Source: JBIOHP01 sp044449065 (lineage in GTDB: Bacteria > Bacteroidota > Ignavibacteria > UBA10030 > SZUA-254). Taken from it: 64,000 bases of DNA. The stretch covers positions 62,001 to 126,000 of the forward strand of contig JBIOHP010000010.1 in the NCBI GenBank assembly GCA_044449065.1. Reading direction: 5' to 3'. The position numbers and the translations under genes were made by a program. Each line of letters begins with the position of its first letter. Positions within the stretch are counted from its first letter, which is position 1. A model generated the notes under the pieces. It did not search any database. It saw nothing but the letters and a program-made list of their open reading frames with translations, and was not told the DNA's origin. Shown here in pieces: positions 8,061 to 16,775 of this stretch.

Positions 8061-9236
8061 ATGAAAAAAGTTTATTTAGACCATACGGCAACCACTCCGC
8101 TCGATCCCCGCGTATTTGAAGCGATGAAGCCGTACATGTTGGAAAAATTCGGGAATGCTTCCTCTATCCATAGTTTCGGCAGGGAAAGTCGCGCAGCTTT
8201 GGATGAAAGCCGCGATGTACTTGCAAAAATGCTTGGCGCACAACCGGGCGAGGTATTCTTCATGAGCGGCGGAACGGAAGCGGATAATACTGCCATTAAA
8301 GGAACTGCCTGGGCTGTGCGTAAGACGGGGAAAAACCATGTCATCACCGATACATCGGAACATTACGCAATCCTGGAACCCTGCGCGTTCCTCGAAGAAA
8401 ACGATTTTACGGTAACGTACCTTGATGTCGATAACAAAGCCATGGTACAGCCGGATGATGTTAAAAAAGCCATCAAACCTGATACGGGATTAATTTCGAT
8501 CATGCATGGGAATAATGAGGTCGGTACGATCAACCCCATAAAAGAAATCGCAGCTATCGCGAAAGAACATGGGATTCCTCTTCACACCGATGCGGTGCAG
8601 ACATTCGGTAAAATTCCGGTCAACGTTGACGATCTTGGAGTTGATCTTTTAACAATATCATCCCACAAAATTTACGGACCCAAAGGGATCGGCGCATTAT
8701 ATATACGGCGCGGGACAAACGTTGACCGTCTTATGCATGGCGGCGGGCAGGAACGGGGCAGGCGCGCAGGGACCGAAAATGTTTCCCTTGCTGTCGGTTT
8801 CGGCAAAGCGGCGGAATTGATGAGTCAATCACGAGAATCAGAATTTCTCCGGCTCAAAACTTTAAAAGCGCTTCTCGTCAAATTACTGAGCAGTAAATTT
8901 CCATTCATAATCTTTAACGGCCATCCAACCGACTCGCTGCCGCACATCCTCAACGTTTCGTTCGATAGCGCCGTCATAGAAATCAATGGCGAATCCCTCC
9001 TGTTCAATCTTGATCTTGCAGGCATTGCGGTTACAAGCGGATCAGCGTGTACCTCTGGCAGCATTGGTCCCTCCCATGTATTGCTCGCGATGGGAGTACC
9101 GGATGCAACTGCGAAAGCGAGTATCCGCTTTTCAATGGGCAAGTCAACGACGGAGGACGATTTGGCGTATACGGTTGAAAAACTGGTAGAAATTGTGAGG
9201 AGAATCGGACGGAGGAAATCCAACCAAACGAAATGA
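8061..9236 (+). CDS. Cysteine desulfurase, NifS/IscS class
   Basis: 391 residues, PLP-dependent class V fold. The enzyme takes sulfur from L-cysteine for Fe-S cluster or tRNA thiolation pathways. The PLP lysine is in SSHKIYGPKG (about residues 200-209), and the persulfide cysteine sits in SGSACTSGS (about 325-333), the group I (NifS/IscS) loop. MSGGTEADN and HTDAVQ are further conserved parts. No isc or suf partner genes are adjacent, so which acceptor it serves cannot be told. A terminator lies upstream and an inverted repeat downstream; it is probably monocistronic. Confidence 0.93.
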   Translation: MKKVYLDHTATTPLDPRVFEAMKPYMLEKFGNASSIHSFGRESRAALDESRDVLAKMLGAQPGEVFFMSGGTEADNTAIKGTAWAVRKTGKNHVITDTSEHYAILEPCAFLEENDFTVTYLDVDNKAMVQPDDVKKAIKPDTGLISIMHGNNEVGTINPIKEIAAIAKEHGIPLHTDAVQTFGKIPVNVDDLGVDLLTISSHKIYGPKGIGALYIRRGTNVDRLMHGGGQERGRRAGTENVSLAVGFGKAAELMSQSRESEFLRLKTLKALLVKLLSSKFPFIIFNGHPTDSLPHILNVSFDSAVIEINGESLLFNLDLAGIAVTSGSACTSGSIGPSHVLLAMGVPDATAKASIRFSMGKSTTEDDLAYTVEKLVEIVRRIGRRKSNQTK

Positions 9237-9279
9237 ATAAGAAATTATATTGAAAAACCTATCCCCATTAAAATAATGT

Positions 9280-9316
9280 CCTATGGCGGCGGGATAAAAT
9301 CATCCGTCACCATAGG
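9280..9316. terminator. Hairpin between convergent genes
   Basis: CCTATGG and CCATAGG pair, with further partial pairing inside (CGGCGGGAT against ATCCGTC). The hairpin lies between the cysteine desulfurase (+) and the small ribosomal peptide (-), which converge here. There is no clean T run on either strand, so bidirectional termination is likely but unproven. Confidence 0.45.
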
Positions 9317-9337
9317 AAATATTCTCAAGTAATTATG

Positions 9338-9433
9338 CTACCTGTTCCGTTTCTTATGTCTGTTCTTTCGTAATCGTTTTTTCCGTTTGTGGGTCGACAT
9401 TTTTTTCCGCAGACGTTTTTTGCCGCTCGGCAT
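9338..9433 (-). CDS. 31-residue AURKAIP1/COX24-domain (bS22-like) ribosomal peptide
   Basis: A very short gene of 31 codons plus stop. The peptide starts MPSGKKRLRKKMSTHKRK and continues with almost only Lys, Arg and His. The THKRKKRLRKNRHKK core is the hallmark of the COX24/AURKAIP1 domain, also called bS22 in mycobacterial ribosomes and widespread as a tiny conserved protein in Bacteroidota. It is probably a small-subunit ribosomal protein. AGGAG lies upstream of the ATG at good spacing. It sits just upstream of the desulfurase end and downstream of the zinc-ribbon TPR gene, on the same strand as the latter. It is too short for default gene calling. Confidence 0.85.
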   Translation of the reverse strand: MPSGKKRLRKKMSTHKRKKRLRKNRHKKRNR

Positions 9434-9445
9434 GCTACCGCTCCT

Positions 9446-10357
9446 TTATTGTGATGAATTGTTTTTCATTGTGTGTTGTTGAATCAACATTAATGCTCTC
9501 TTCCCCGTTTCCGTGGTCGAATCGAGGGCAACTGTTTTCTTAAACCACTCGTTTGCAGTCATCAGATCCCCGCGCATAAGATTCACCACGCCGAGGTTGA
9601 AATGGGCGAGTTGATGTTTCTTGTTGATCTTCAGAGCGTCCATAAATTTATTTTGAGCAAGCTCCAGGTCTTCGAAACGCCGGGTGGTGTCATCGGTCGC
9701 CATCTGGTAATAAGTTACCCCCAGATCAACCACGGCATTCGCATCGCCCGGTTTCATCTCAAGATACCGTTTATAGGCGTCAACTGCTTTATCCAAAAAT
9801 TTAGCGTCTTGGAGATGGTTCGCCAGTTGCAATAGCGCCTCGGCGTCGTTGGGATTTGCCTGCACGGCTTTCTCAAGTGTCTCAAGTTCATTCATCAATG
9901 CCTGATTTTGATGTGCGTCGTTGGGAAGAGTTTTTTGCACCGGATTGACTGTCTCATTGCCGTTTCGCAGTAATCTGAAGCCAATGATAATGGCAATTAA
10001 TATAACCGCCACGCCAACCGTGACTTTCCAACTTTGCAAAGCTTTCAGCGGAGTCGGTTTATACGGCGCAGCTTCCGGACGCACACTTTTTTTGACTGGC
10101 TGCGTTTTAGCTGCACCGGGTAGCGCTGCTCCACAGCTTGAACAGTTTGATGTTCCGGCAGGATTCTGCGTTCCGCAACGAGGGCATTGAACAGGATTTG
10201 CGTTTACTGTTTGAGGTTTCTTTTCAGTAATGGGTGTTTCCGGCGGTTTGGAAGGCGGAATGGAGCCCCATTCAATCGTTGCGCCGCAGGAGGAGCAAAA
10301 TTTATCGCCTTGACGAATCTCCTGTGAACACTTACTGCAGAGAATCTTTGGATTCAT
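9446..10357 (-). CDS. Zinc-ribbon membrane protein with TPR domain
   Basis: 303 residues. Two N-terminal zinc ribbons are visible: CSKC/CSSCG (about residues 8-26) and CPRCG/CSSCG (about 58-76). A Pro/Lys linker leads to one transmembrane helix (about 112-128), and the rest is a set of TPR repeats with YKRYLEMKPGDANAV and FNLGVVNLMRGD. The ribbons would be cytoplasmic and the TPRs extracytoplasmic, or the reverse. TPR proteins of this plan act as scaffolds; no enzyme motif is seen. It lies 17 bases downstream of the HU gene and may share its transcript. Confidence 0.8.
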   Translation of the reverse strand: MNPKILCSKCSQEIRQGDKFCSSCGATIEWGSIPPSKPPETPITEKKPQTVNANPVQCPRCGTQNPAGTSNCSSCGAALPGAAKTQPVKKSVRPEAAPYKPTPLKALQSWKVTVGVAVILIAIIIGFRLLRNGNETVNPVQKTLPNDAHQNQALMNELETLEKAVQANPNDAEALLQLANHLQDAKFLDKAVDAYKRYLEMKPGDANAVVDLGVTYYQMATDDTTRRFEDLELAQNKFMDALKINKKHQLAHFNLGVVNLMRGDLMTANEWFKKTVALDSTTETGKRALMLIQQHTMKNNSSQ

Positions 10358-10373
10358 GGATCAGGTTGTACCG

Positions 10374-10679
10374 TTACTTAATTGTCGGCAAGGTCTTCTT
10401 GAGGTTTTCGTTCACCGAACCCTTTAATTCCTTTGATACTTTGAACACCGGAACGAAATGTTCATCGACTTTCACCTGTTCACCGGTCCGGGGATTGCGC
10501 GCCATTCTTCCCTTCCGTTTCTTTGTCCTAAAACTTCCAAAACCGCGAATCTCGATATTCTTGCCTTCTTTCAACGCTTCGATAACAGTTTGAATAAATC
10601 CGTCAACAACCGCTTCGGTTTCAACCTTTGTTAAGCCGGTTCCCGCGGCGATATGATCAACGATATCAGCTTTAGTCAA
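10374..10679 (-). CDS. HU/IHF family DNA-binding protein
   Basis: 101 residues from a TTG start. The family shows a helical dimerisation domain (TKADIVDHIAAGTGL), the GFGSF turn, and the DNA-binding arm RKGRMARNPRTGE with the intercalating Pro. HU proteins bend and compact DNA. The frame is open 14 codons further upstream, but those residues do not fit the family. TTG at 10679 has AGGAG 7 bases before it and gives the expected N-terminus, so I chose it. The C-terminal extension after FKVSKEL is slightly longer than in E. coli HU. Confidence 0.9.
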   Translation of the reverse strand: MTKADIVDHIAAGTGLTKVETEAVVDGFIQTVIEALKEGKNIEIRGFGSFRTKKRKGRMARNPRTGEQVKVDEHFVPVFKVSKELKGSVNENLKKTLPTIK

Positions 10680-10782
10680 TTCTCTTCTCCTGGATTGTTC
10701 GACATAAAATGAATGATACAAAAATCTGCGTTACTTGTTTGATGCTCTCCTGATATTATCACCGTTATCATCTTGAGTAACC

Positions 10783-11694
10783 TTAAAACCCCGTAGCAAT
10801 TTTGTATTGCAAAATCGGCCGGTTTAATAATTCTTCCTTCAAATTTTCAAGACCCGACATTCTGGTTTCGCCCAGAAGTAAATCAAGCAATCCATGAAGC
10901 GGTCTTCCCTCACGGACTATTGCGGGCGTTCCCTTTATCCCCGCCATTCTCGCCGTGATCGCGATTGCATCCTCGTAAGTACCGAGCGTATCAACTAAAT
11001 GCATTTTATACGCCGTTGTGCCCGTGAACACTCTCCCATCCGCATAGGAAACGATTGAATCATGATCGAGCTTTCGTTCTTTTTCGACTATTGAAATAAA
11101 TTGTCTGTGGACCTCATCCATCAAATTCTGGAAATATTTTTTATCGTCAGCCGTCATAGCGCGGAAGGGATTGCCGGCGTCTTTCAATTTGCCGCTTTTG
11201 ATTGTATTCGCTTCAACACCGATCTTATTCAGTAAGGGATCAATCCGCAAAAATTCTGAAATGACGCCAATGCTGCCCGTGAGCGTGCCCGGATTAGCAA
11301 CAATCTTATCGGCGCCAACAGCTACATAATATCCGCCGCTTGCGGCAACCGATCCCATAGAAGCGACTATTGGTTTCCCGCTCGCTTTGGTTTTTCTGAC
11401 TTCATCGTACATTTCATGGCTGGCTACCACACCACCCCCCGGTGAATCGATTCGGAGCAGGATTCCCTTTACGCTGCTGTCCTCACGATATTTTTTCAAT
11501 TGACGTACAACTTGTTCCGAGGAAACAATGACTCCGTTAAGTTCCACCACGGCAATTTTATCTCCGAAACCGACTGTAACATCCTCATATTCCGGACGTG
11601 GTGAGAATGTAAAGAAAACAACCGTTATTATTAATCCACCGACGAGAACGACAATCCCGGCGATGATTAATAACCATTTTGTGGAACTATTCAA
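10783..11694 (-). CDS. sppA: Signal peptide peptidase SppA, 36 kDa type
   Basis: 303 residues, the short bacterial form rather than the tandem 67 kDa form. An N-terminal transmembrane anchor (about residues 7-30) is followed by the crotonase-like S49 protease domain. The nucleophile Ser is in SVAASGGYY (about residue 117) and the general base Lys in the SGKLKDAG region (about 166-168). IDSPGGG forms the oxyanion and substrate strand. It degrades cleaved signal peptides in the membrane. It lies 61 bases upstream of the HU open frame on the same strand. Confidence 0.92.
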   Translation of the reverse strand: MNSSTKWLLIIAGIVVLVGGLIITVVFFTFSPRPEYEDVTVGFGDKIAVVELNGVIVSSEQVVRQLKKYREDSSVKGILLRIDSPGGGVVASHEMYDEVRKTKASGKPIVASMGSVAASGGYYVAVGADKIVANPGTLTGSIGVISEFLRIDPLLNKIGVEANTIKSGKLKDAGNPFRAMTADDKKYFQNLMDEVHRQFISIVEKERKLDHDSIVSYADGRVFTGTTAYKMHLVDTLGTYEDAIAITARMAGIKGTPAIVREGRPLHGLLDLLLGETRMSGLENLKEELLNRPILQYKIATGF

Positions 11695-12057
11695 TATTTA
11701 CCATGCGATTAGTTGTAACGTATTGATTTATATATATATTATAGTAAATGTTCAAGGGAAAGTCAAACCGCATTTATTTAAGCTATTCCGACATTTGAAA
11801 AATGGTATTTAAAGCGGGATATGGGAGTTTTTTAATGTAAGAAATGAAATAAGTTGGGAATAATTAACTATTCATAATAGTTTAGTGTGTGCCCTCTAAT
11901 ATCATGGCGACAGGATCTTACGACGGTAGTGCGTAAGGAAAGCAACGCAGGGGTAAGAGCCATGCACTGCCTTTAGAACCTTCATCTCAACTGAGGAAAA
12001 GGGAAGCGACAAAATGGCAAATAAGGAAGGATAACAGTAAGAGGGAAAAAACAGAAA
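11695..12057. other. Gene-free gap, unassigned
   Basis: This 363-base gap contains short imperfect palindromes near 11910-11975 (CATGGC...GCCATG enclosing CTTACG...CGTAAG). A 31-codon minus-strand frame begins MALTPALLSLRTTVV (ATG near 11975), without a ribosome binding site. I recognise neither an RNA family nor a protein family. A decayed repeat is the most likely explanation. Confidence 0.35.
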
Positions 12058-12471
12058 TCAATTCTCGAGTTTAATTTTCAATAACTCCAAAAACATATTA
12101 GGTTCATAATTACTTTCGGTGAACATCAATAACGTTCCCTCGGGATATTTCATTGCATCGCTTAACATCTCTTGTACGGACTTGGGAAACGAACCACGCC
12201 TGATCAATTGCAATGATTTATCATTAAAAACAATCTTAACGGTAAAGTCATTTTCTAAGGGGAAAAGATAAAATAACCGTTTCTTTTTTTTATCGCAGGT
12301 AATATACCAACCAGACGTTTTCGAGTATTTCCAATTCAAAGAAATACCCTCATACTCAGATTGCATTGACTTGAGGGTCTCATCCAATGGGCGATACGTC
12401 TTGCCAATTTTTAGCTTAAGGTCAGATTCTTCGGGATGCTTCTTTTCATTATAAAATTTGTCAGCGGGCAT
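12058..12471 (-). CDS. DUF3788 family protein
   Basis: 137 residues, no signal peptide or membrane segment. The central SKTSGWYITCDKKKKRLFYL, a following FTVKIVF strand and the C-terminal LLMFTES / LELLKIKL match DUF3788, a small soluble family common in Bacteroidota and Firmicutes with no established function. The gene stands alone: 363 bases to the next gene downstream and about 115 bases of non-coding sequence to the racemase gene upstream. Base composition is slightly more AT-rich than its neighbours. Confidence 0.7.
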   Translation of the reverse strand: MPADKFYNEKKHPEESDLKLKIGKTYRPLDETLKSMQSEYEGISLNWKYSKTSGWYITCDKKKKRLFYLFPLENDFTVKIVFNDKSLQLIRRGSFPKSVQEMLSDAMKYPEGTLLMFTESNYEPNMFLELLKIKLEN

Positions 12472-12587
12472 GAATAGTTTAATTTTAACTAAAATGAATT
12501 ACAGAATTGAAATAGTAAAGAACCCGGGTACCCTCCGCTGCATTCATACGAACTGTTCAGTCCGCTTCCGTTTATTCCGTTATTATC

Positions 12588-13280
12588 TTATGATTGGAGT
12601 GCAAACTCTGCTGCCGCTTTAGCATGGAGCGTTGTGGTATCAAATAACGGCAGATCGCAATCTGATTGTTTTATGAGCAATGGAATCTCCGTGCATCCCA
12701 GAATGATTCCCTGCGCGCCTTTTCCTCGTAATTTCTCGATGATGGTGAGATATTTCTTCTTTGTTTCCGGTTTGAATTTATTTTTCGCTAATTCATCAAA
12801 AATATTGGCATGAATAAATTCACGCTCACCATCGTCGGGAAGAAGCGTGGTGATTCCGTTTTTAGTTAATCGGTCTTTAAAGAATGGTTGCTCCATGGTG
12901 GTACGAGTACCGAGCAATCCGACCTTCGTGAATTTCCGTTTCGTAACTTCGTTTGCGGTTGCATCCGCAATGTGGATCAAAGGAATGCCAATCTGTTTTT
13001 GAATACCATCCGCTACAAGATGCGGTGTGTTCGCGCAAAGAACGAGGCAATCAGCGCCGCCTTTTTCGAGCATCTTCGCAACACCGATTAAAAAACCAAC
13101 TCGGTTGCCCCAATCTTTTGGATCCGCCGGAGGTCTGAACTCCTCCAAATCCAGTGAATACATCAGGATTTTGGCTGAGCTTAACCCTCCCAATCGTTCA
13201 TTAACAATCTGGTTAATCGTTCTGTAATAATCGATGGTTGATAACCACGTCGTGCCGCCGATAAGTCCGAGTGTTTTCAT
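12588..13280 (-). CDS. Aspartate/glutamate racemase family protein
   Basis: 230 residues with the two-domain racemase fold. Both catalytic cysteines are present: DCLVLCANTPH (about residue 82) and IILGCTEIPLL (about residue 192). The N-terminus KTLGLIGGTTWLSTIDYYR is typical of the broad amino-acid racemase (YgeA/AspR) branch rather than MurI. The enzyme interconverts L- and D-amino acids, likely aspartate or a broader set, without PLP. It stands alone between the DUF3788 and thioredoxin reductase genes. Confidence 0.88.
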   Translation of the reverse strand: MKTLGLIGGTTWLSTIDYYRTINQIVNERLGGLSSAKILMYSLDLEEFRPPADPKDWGNRVGFLIGVAKMLEKGGADCLVLCANTPHLVADGIQKQIGIPLIHIADATANEVTKRKFTKVGLLGTRTTMEQPFFKDRLTKNGITTLLPDDGEREFIHANIFDELAKNKFKPETKKKYLTIIEKLRGKGAQGIILGCTEIPLLIKQSDCDLPLFDTTTLHAKAAAEFALQS

Positions 13281-13346
13281 ATTAAGTTATTTAAAATAAT
13301 TCCGGGTTTAACATTTTTGATGGGTGAAATAAATCGTTACCTAACT

Positions 13347-14297
13347 TCAATCCTTGCTTTCAATCCACCGCTCCGCGTCTATGGCAGCCATACATCCTGA
13401 ACCCGCAGCGGTGATCGCCTGACGGTACACTGCATCTGTTACATCTCCTGCTGCAAAAATGCCGTGGATGTTTGTTGCTGTTGAACCGGGTTTGGTTTTA
13501 ATGTATCCCTTTTCGTCAACGTCGATCTTTCCCATAAACACTGCCGTATTCGGCTCATGACCGATAGCGATGAAAAGCCCGTCGGCTTTCAGTTCGGTGA
13601 GCGCTTTGGTTTTCAGATTACGAATCTTTACGCCGGTCATGATTTTTTTGTTGTTTTCTTCCTTACCCAGAACTTCTTCAACCGCAGAATCCCAGATGAA
13701 CGATATTTTCGGATTCTTCATGGCTCTATCCTGCATGATTTTTGAAGCCCTCAACTGGTCGCGCCGGTGAATCACGGTCAGTTTTGATGCAAATCGCGTG
13801 AGGTAGTTCGCTTCTTCCATAGCGGTATCTCCCCCGCCAACAACCAAAACTTCCTGATTCTTAAAGAAAAATCCGTCACACGTCGCGCATGCGGATACTC
13901 CGTAACCCATGAATTTTTTCTCGGAGGGAATGTTCAGCAATTTAGCTGAAGCTCCGGTGGATATAATAATTGCATCCGATGTATAAACCGTATCATTCGA
14001 TACAACCTTGAAGGGATGCTTCGTGAAATCGACGTCGGTGACATCCTGGAACAACGTTTCCGCGCCAAATCTCTGCGCCTGTTTTCGAAAGAGATCCATT
14101 AATTCGGGACCGAGAATTCCTTCCGGAAATCCCGGATAGTTTTCCACCTCGGTGGTGATCGTCAATTGTCCGCCCGGTTGATTGCCCTCTAACACGAGCA
14201 CTTTCAGATTAGCGCGTCCGTTATAAATTGCCGCGGTTAATCCCGCCGGTCCTGATCCAATAATAATTACCTGATAATGTTTTGGTGCGTTTTGCAT
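13347..14297 (-). CDS. trxB: Thioredoxin-disulfide reductase
   Basis: 316 residues. FAD-binding GSGPAGLTAAIY at the N-terminus, the redox pair CATCDG (about residues 136-141), the NAD(P)H-binding GGGDTAMEEA and the C-terminal FAGDVTD are all present. It passes electrons from NADPH to thioredoxin. It lies 45 bases downstream of queG on the same strand, in a run of redox genes (QueG, Rieske, MBL, ferredoxin). Confidence 0.95.
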   Translation of the reverse strand: MQNAPKHYQVIIIGSGPAGLTAAIYNGRANLKVLVLEGNQPGGQLTITTEVENYPGFPEGILGPELMDLFRKQAQRFGAETLFQDVTDVDFTKHPFKVVSNDTVYTSDAIIISTGASAKLLNIPSEKKFMGYGVSACATCDGFFFKNQEVLVVGGGDTAMEEANYLTRFASKLTVIHRRDQLRASKIMQDRAMKNPKISFIWDSAVEEVLGKEENNKKIMTGVKIRNLKTKALTELKADGLFIAIGHEPNTAVFMGKIDVDEKGYIKTKPGSTATNIHGIFAAGDVTDAVYRQAITAAGSGCMAAIDAERWIESKD

Positions 14298-14342
14298 TTT
14301 GTTTTCCTGTATGGAGTTTGGTTATTAATTTAAATAATTCTT

Positions 14343-15278
14343 TTACCGGGCGTCGTTCTGTAATAATATCTTCGCATTGCGCGTCAGCCCTGAAACTTTT
14401 GTCCGTTTAATAGGGCTTTTTGTAAATCTCCTGCTGAATTCTTCTTGTGTTATGGCAGCTATATCCGCCAGCTCGGGTGCAATATTCCCCTCGCGTGGAT
14501 TGAATTCTTCAATATCGGTTTGCGTAGCATCTTTATGATTCCACGGACAAACATCCTGACAAATATCGCAGCCGTATAGCCAATGTTCAAATTTACCGCT
14601 AAGGTCCGGCGCAATCGATCCCTCATGCTCTATCGTAAGATACGAAATACACTTATTCGAATCGACGACGTACGGTTCAACAATCGCTTTCGTTGGGCAT
14701 GCTTCGATGCACAACGTACACGAGCCGCAATGATCCGTTGCCGGCGTGTCATACTCCAATTCCGCATCCAGAATGATCTCGCCGAGAAAAATCCATGAAC
14801 CATATTCCCGCGATATCACATTTGTGTGCTTCCCTATCCAACCGATGCCTGCGCGCTGTGCCCAGACTTTATCCATCACTGGACCGGTATCGACATAAAC
14901 TTTGCCCTTCGCTCCGGGTATTTCCTCATGGATAAACTCGAGCAGGTTTTTTAACCGTTCCTCGAGGATAGCATGATAATCATCGCCCCATGCATACCGT
15001 GAAATTTTGCCGAATCCTTCCGCCTGGACATGCGCAACATCGGAATAGTAATTCATCGCGACAGAAACTACTGATTTTGCGTCCGGCACCACGAAAGAAG
15101 GATCAATTCGCTTCTCAATGCTCTTCTCCATCCATCTCATCGTCCCCTGATAACCACGCTCGAGCCATTCCTGCAGATGTTCCGCTTCTTCGTTGAGCTT
15201 CTCCGATTTTGCTATACCGACCTGCTGAAATCCCAACGATTTTGCTTTCTCTTTAATGCGATCGGTGAGATTCATCAT
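14343..15278 (-). CDS. queG: Epoxyqueuosine reductase QueG (cobalamin-dependent)
   Basis: 311 residues; E. coli QueG has 379, and shorter forms without the HEAT-like tail are common. It carries out the last step of queuosine synthesis, reducing epoxyqueuosine in tRNA anticodons. Two [4Fe-4S] clusters are visible: CGSCTLCIEACP (about residues 182-193) and CDICQDVCP plus an upstream Cys (about 237-246). The cobalamin and catalytic region includes VDTGPVMDKVWAQ and GIGWIGKHTN. It needs B12, which links it to the uptake unit at 32-36 kb and to MetH. The Rieske gene ends 9 bases upstream. Confidence 0.93.
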   Translation of the reverse strand: MMNLTDRIKEKAKSLGFQQVGIAKSEKLNEEAEHLQEWLERGYQGTMRWMEKSIEKRIDPSFVVPDAKSVVSVAMNYYSDVAHVQAEGFGKISRYAWGDDYHAILEERLKNLLEFIHEEIPGAKGKVYVDTGPVMDKVWAQRAGIGWIGKHTNVISREYGSWIFLGEIILDAELEYDTPATDHCGSCTLCIEACPTKAIVEPYVVDSNKCISYLTIEHEGSIAPDLSGKFEHWLYGCDICQDVCPWNHKDATQTDIEEFNPREGNIAPELADIAAITQEEFSRRFTKSPIKRTKVSGLTRNAKILLQNDAR

Positions 15279-15287
15279 CGTCCCGCC

Positions 15288-15593
15288 TTATGCCTCGATA
15301 TCGACGAGGATATCGGAACCCTTAACCTGCACCTGATATGTTGTTGCTTTACCCTGCCCCGTTGTCGATAGTCCGGTGGCCAGATCGAACGTCCATCCGT
15401 GCATAGGACAGGTAACAGTGCCATTGAAAATTTCACCTTCGTGAAGCAAAGAAAAATGCTGGTGAGGGCAATTATTTTTTAAGGCATAAATCTTTCCACC
15501 CACTTTAAAAACGGCAATTTCCACGCCATCAATTGTCCTCGTTGTGGCGGAATTTTCCTTTATATCGCCGTATTTCAGAATTTTAGTGTACAT
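15288..15593 (-). CDS. Rieske [2Fe-2S] ferredoxin-like protein
   Basis: About 101 residues from ATG 15593; the frame stays open a few codons further up. The cluster ligands are complete: CPHQH (about residues 41-45) and CPMHGW (about 60-65). The soluble small size, with no membrane anchor, is typical of NirD-like or dioxygenase-type Rieske ferredoxins that pass electrons to an oxygenase or reductase. It sits 9 bases before queG and may be cotranscribed; whether it supplies electrons to QueG is only a guess. No Shine-Dalgarno site marks the start. Confidence 0.85.
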   Translation of the reverse strand: MYTKILKYGDIKENSATTRTIDGVEIAVFKVGGKIYALKNNCPHQHFSLLHEGEIFNGTVTCPMHGWTFDLATGLSTTGQGKATTYQVQVKGSDILVDIEA

Positions 15594-15726
15594 GCGTATC
15601 CACAGTGACAACAATATTCGGTTCCATTATCTTCCCGTTTTTCCACTCCATCCGGACTGTCTGAAAAATCCCATTCGTCCTTATAACTAAATTCAAACTG
15701 TTGCAATATGCATCGATATAAGGAGA

Positions 15727-15756
15727 TCGCGACGTCCGCCTGTGGCGGACTCGCGA
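15727..15756. repeat. Nested palindrome between MBL and Rieske genes
   Basis: TCGCGA, then GTCCGCC-TGT-GGCGGAC, then TCGCGA form a nearly perfect palindrome. It is REP-like and does not code. It lies in the 214-base gap between the two genes. Confidence 0.7.
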
Positions 15757-15807
15757 TGACTCTTCAAACAATCTGCATCTTTTCGGCAAAAGGGTCAGGG
15801 ACGACTA

Positions 15808-16650
15808 TTACAGCTTCACCTCGCCCCCGTACATATACCCCTTCTCATGAGATGCGGCTTTTCCGGCAACGGTTCGCGGATCGTGCTCAAAAAATAAAAT
15901 CCAGCTCTCATTGACCGCGCGGCGGAGAATCCTTTTCTTATCCTCAAGCGTAATCAGCGGACGGCAATCGTATGCCATGATGTATGGCAGGGGTATATGG
16001 CTGGTTGTCGGAAACAGATCGCAGCAATACAGCATGGTGGTGATGCCATCGGATATCAAAGGTAATTGCTGCGAGGACGTATGCCCGTTTGTGACAACCA
16101 CGCTGATGTTATCGAAAATTTCTTTCTCACCGTCAATAAAATGCAAGATACCTTCCTTCATCAACGGCATAAAGTCGTCAACCATGAAGCTCCCCCGGTC
16201 TTTCTCGGTCGGCGCAAGGGCATTCTCCCAATGCGCCTTTTGAACGTAATACTTTGCGCGGGGGAATGTCGGTGCTAATTTGCCGTTTTCACGAAAGGTC
16301 GATCCGCCGGCATGATCAAAATGAAGATGCGTAAGGATAACATCCGTGATATCATCCGGGGTCAGGCTGTATTCTTTGAGCGAACGCTTCAATTCATATT
16401 GAGAATTATCGAGCCGATAAATATCAATTTGTTTCTCGGTGAATTTTGATCCGTTGCCGTTATCGATGAGTATTTTCTTCCCGTTTCCGATGAGCAAAAG
16501 CGCTCGCGCGGCGAGTTCTATGCGGTTTCGGTCATCGGGGGGATTTTGTTTTTGCCATAAGGGTCTCGGAATGATGCCAAACATGGCGCCGCCATCGAGC
16601 CAGAAACGTCCGGTCTCGATAGGGTAAAGTTCATACTTGCCTATCTTCAT
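15808..16650 (-). CDS. MBL-fold metallo-hydrolase
   Basis: 280 residues from ATG 16650 (MKIGKYELYPIETGRF). The dinuclear metal site is complete: THLHFDHAGG (about residues 107-116), His in TNGHTSS, Asp in LYCCDLFP and a C-terminal His in FFEHDP. This order fits the lactonase/hydrolase branch. The substrate is unknown, with lactones or esters the usual targets. It lies between a ferredoxin gene and the Rieske gene, all on the same strand. I moved the start downstream of the longest frame because the first 14 codons do not fit the family. Confidence 0.85.
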   Translation of the reverse strand: MKIGKYELYPIETGRFWLDGGAMFGIIPRPLWQKQNPPDDRNRIELAARALLLIGNGKKILIDNGNGSKFTEKQIDIYRLDNSQYELKRSLKEYSLTPDDITDVILTHLHFDHAGGSTFRENGKLAPTFPRAKYYVQKAHWENALAPTEKDRGSFMVDDFMPLMKEGILHFIDGEKEIFDNISVVVTNGHTSSQQLPLISDGITTMLYCCDLFPTTSHIPLPYIMAYDCRPLITLEDKKRILRRAVNESWILFFEHDPRTVAGKAASHEKGYMYGGEVKL

Positions 16651-16775
16651 AATAACGCTGGTTAATCGTGATGGATACCCTAAAAATAACATGAGGTCGA
16701 AGGATATACTTCATCCGCTCGACCTCAATGTGTAAATTCGCGATGGATCTAAACCAGATCCGTGTGATAAAGAAC

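Noticed and set aside
10680..10721. 14-residue N-terminal extension of HU
   Set aside because: The extension does not match the family, and AGGAG directs initiation at TTG 10679.
11900..12000. Known structured RNA (SRP, RNase P, tmRNA or intron domain)
   Set aside because: The short palindromes do not assemble into the conserved cores of any of these.
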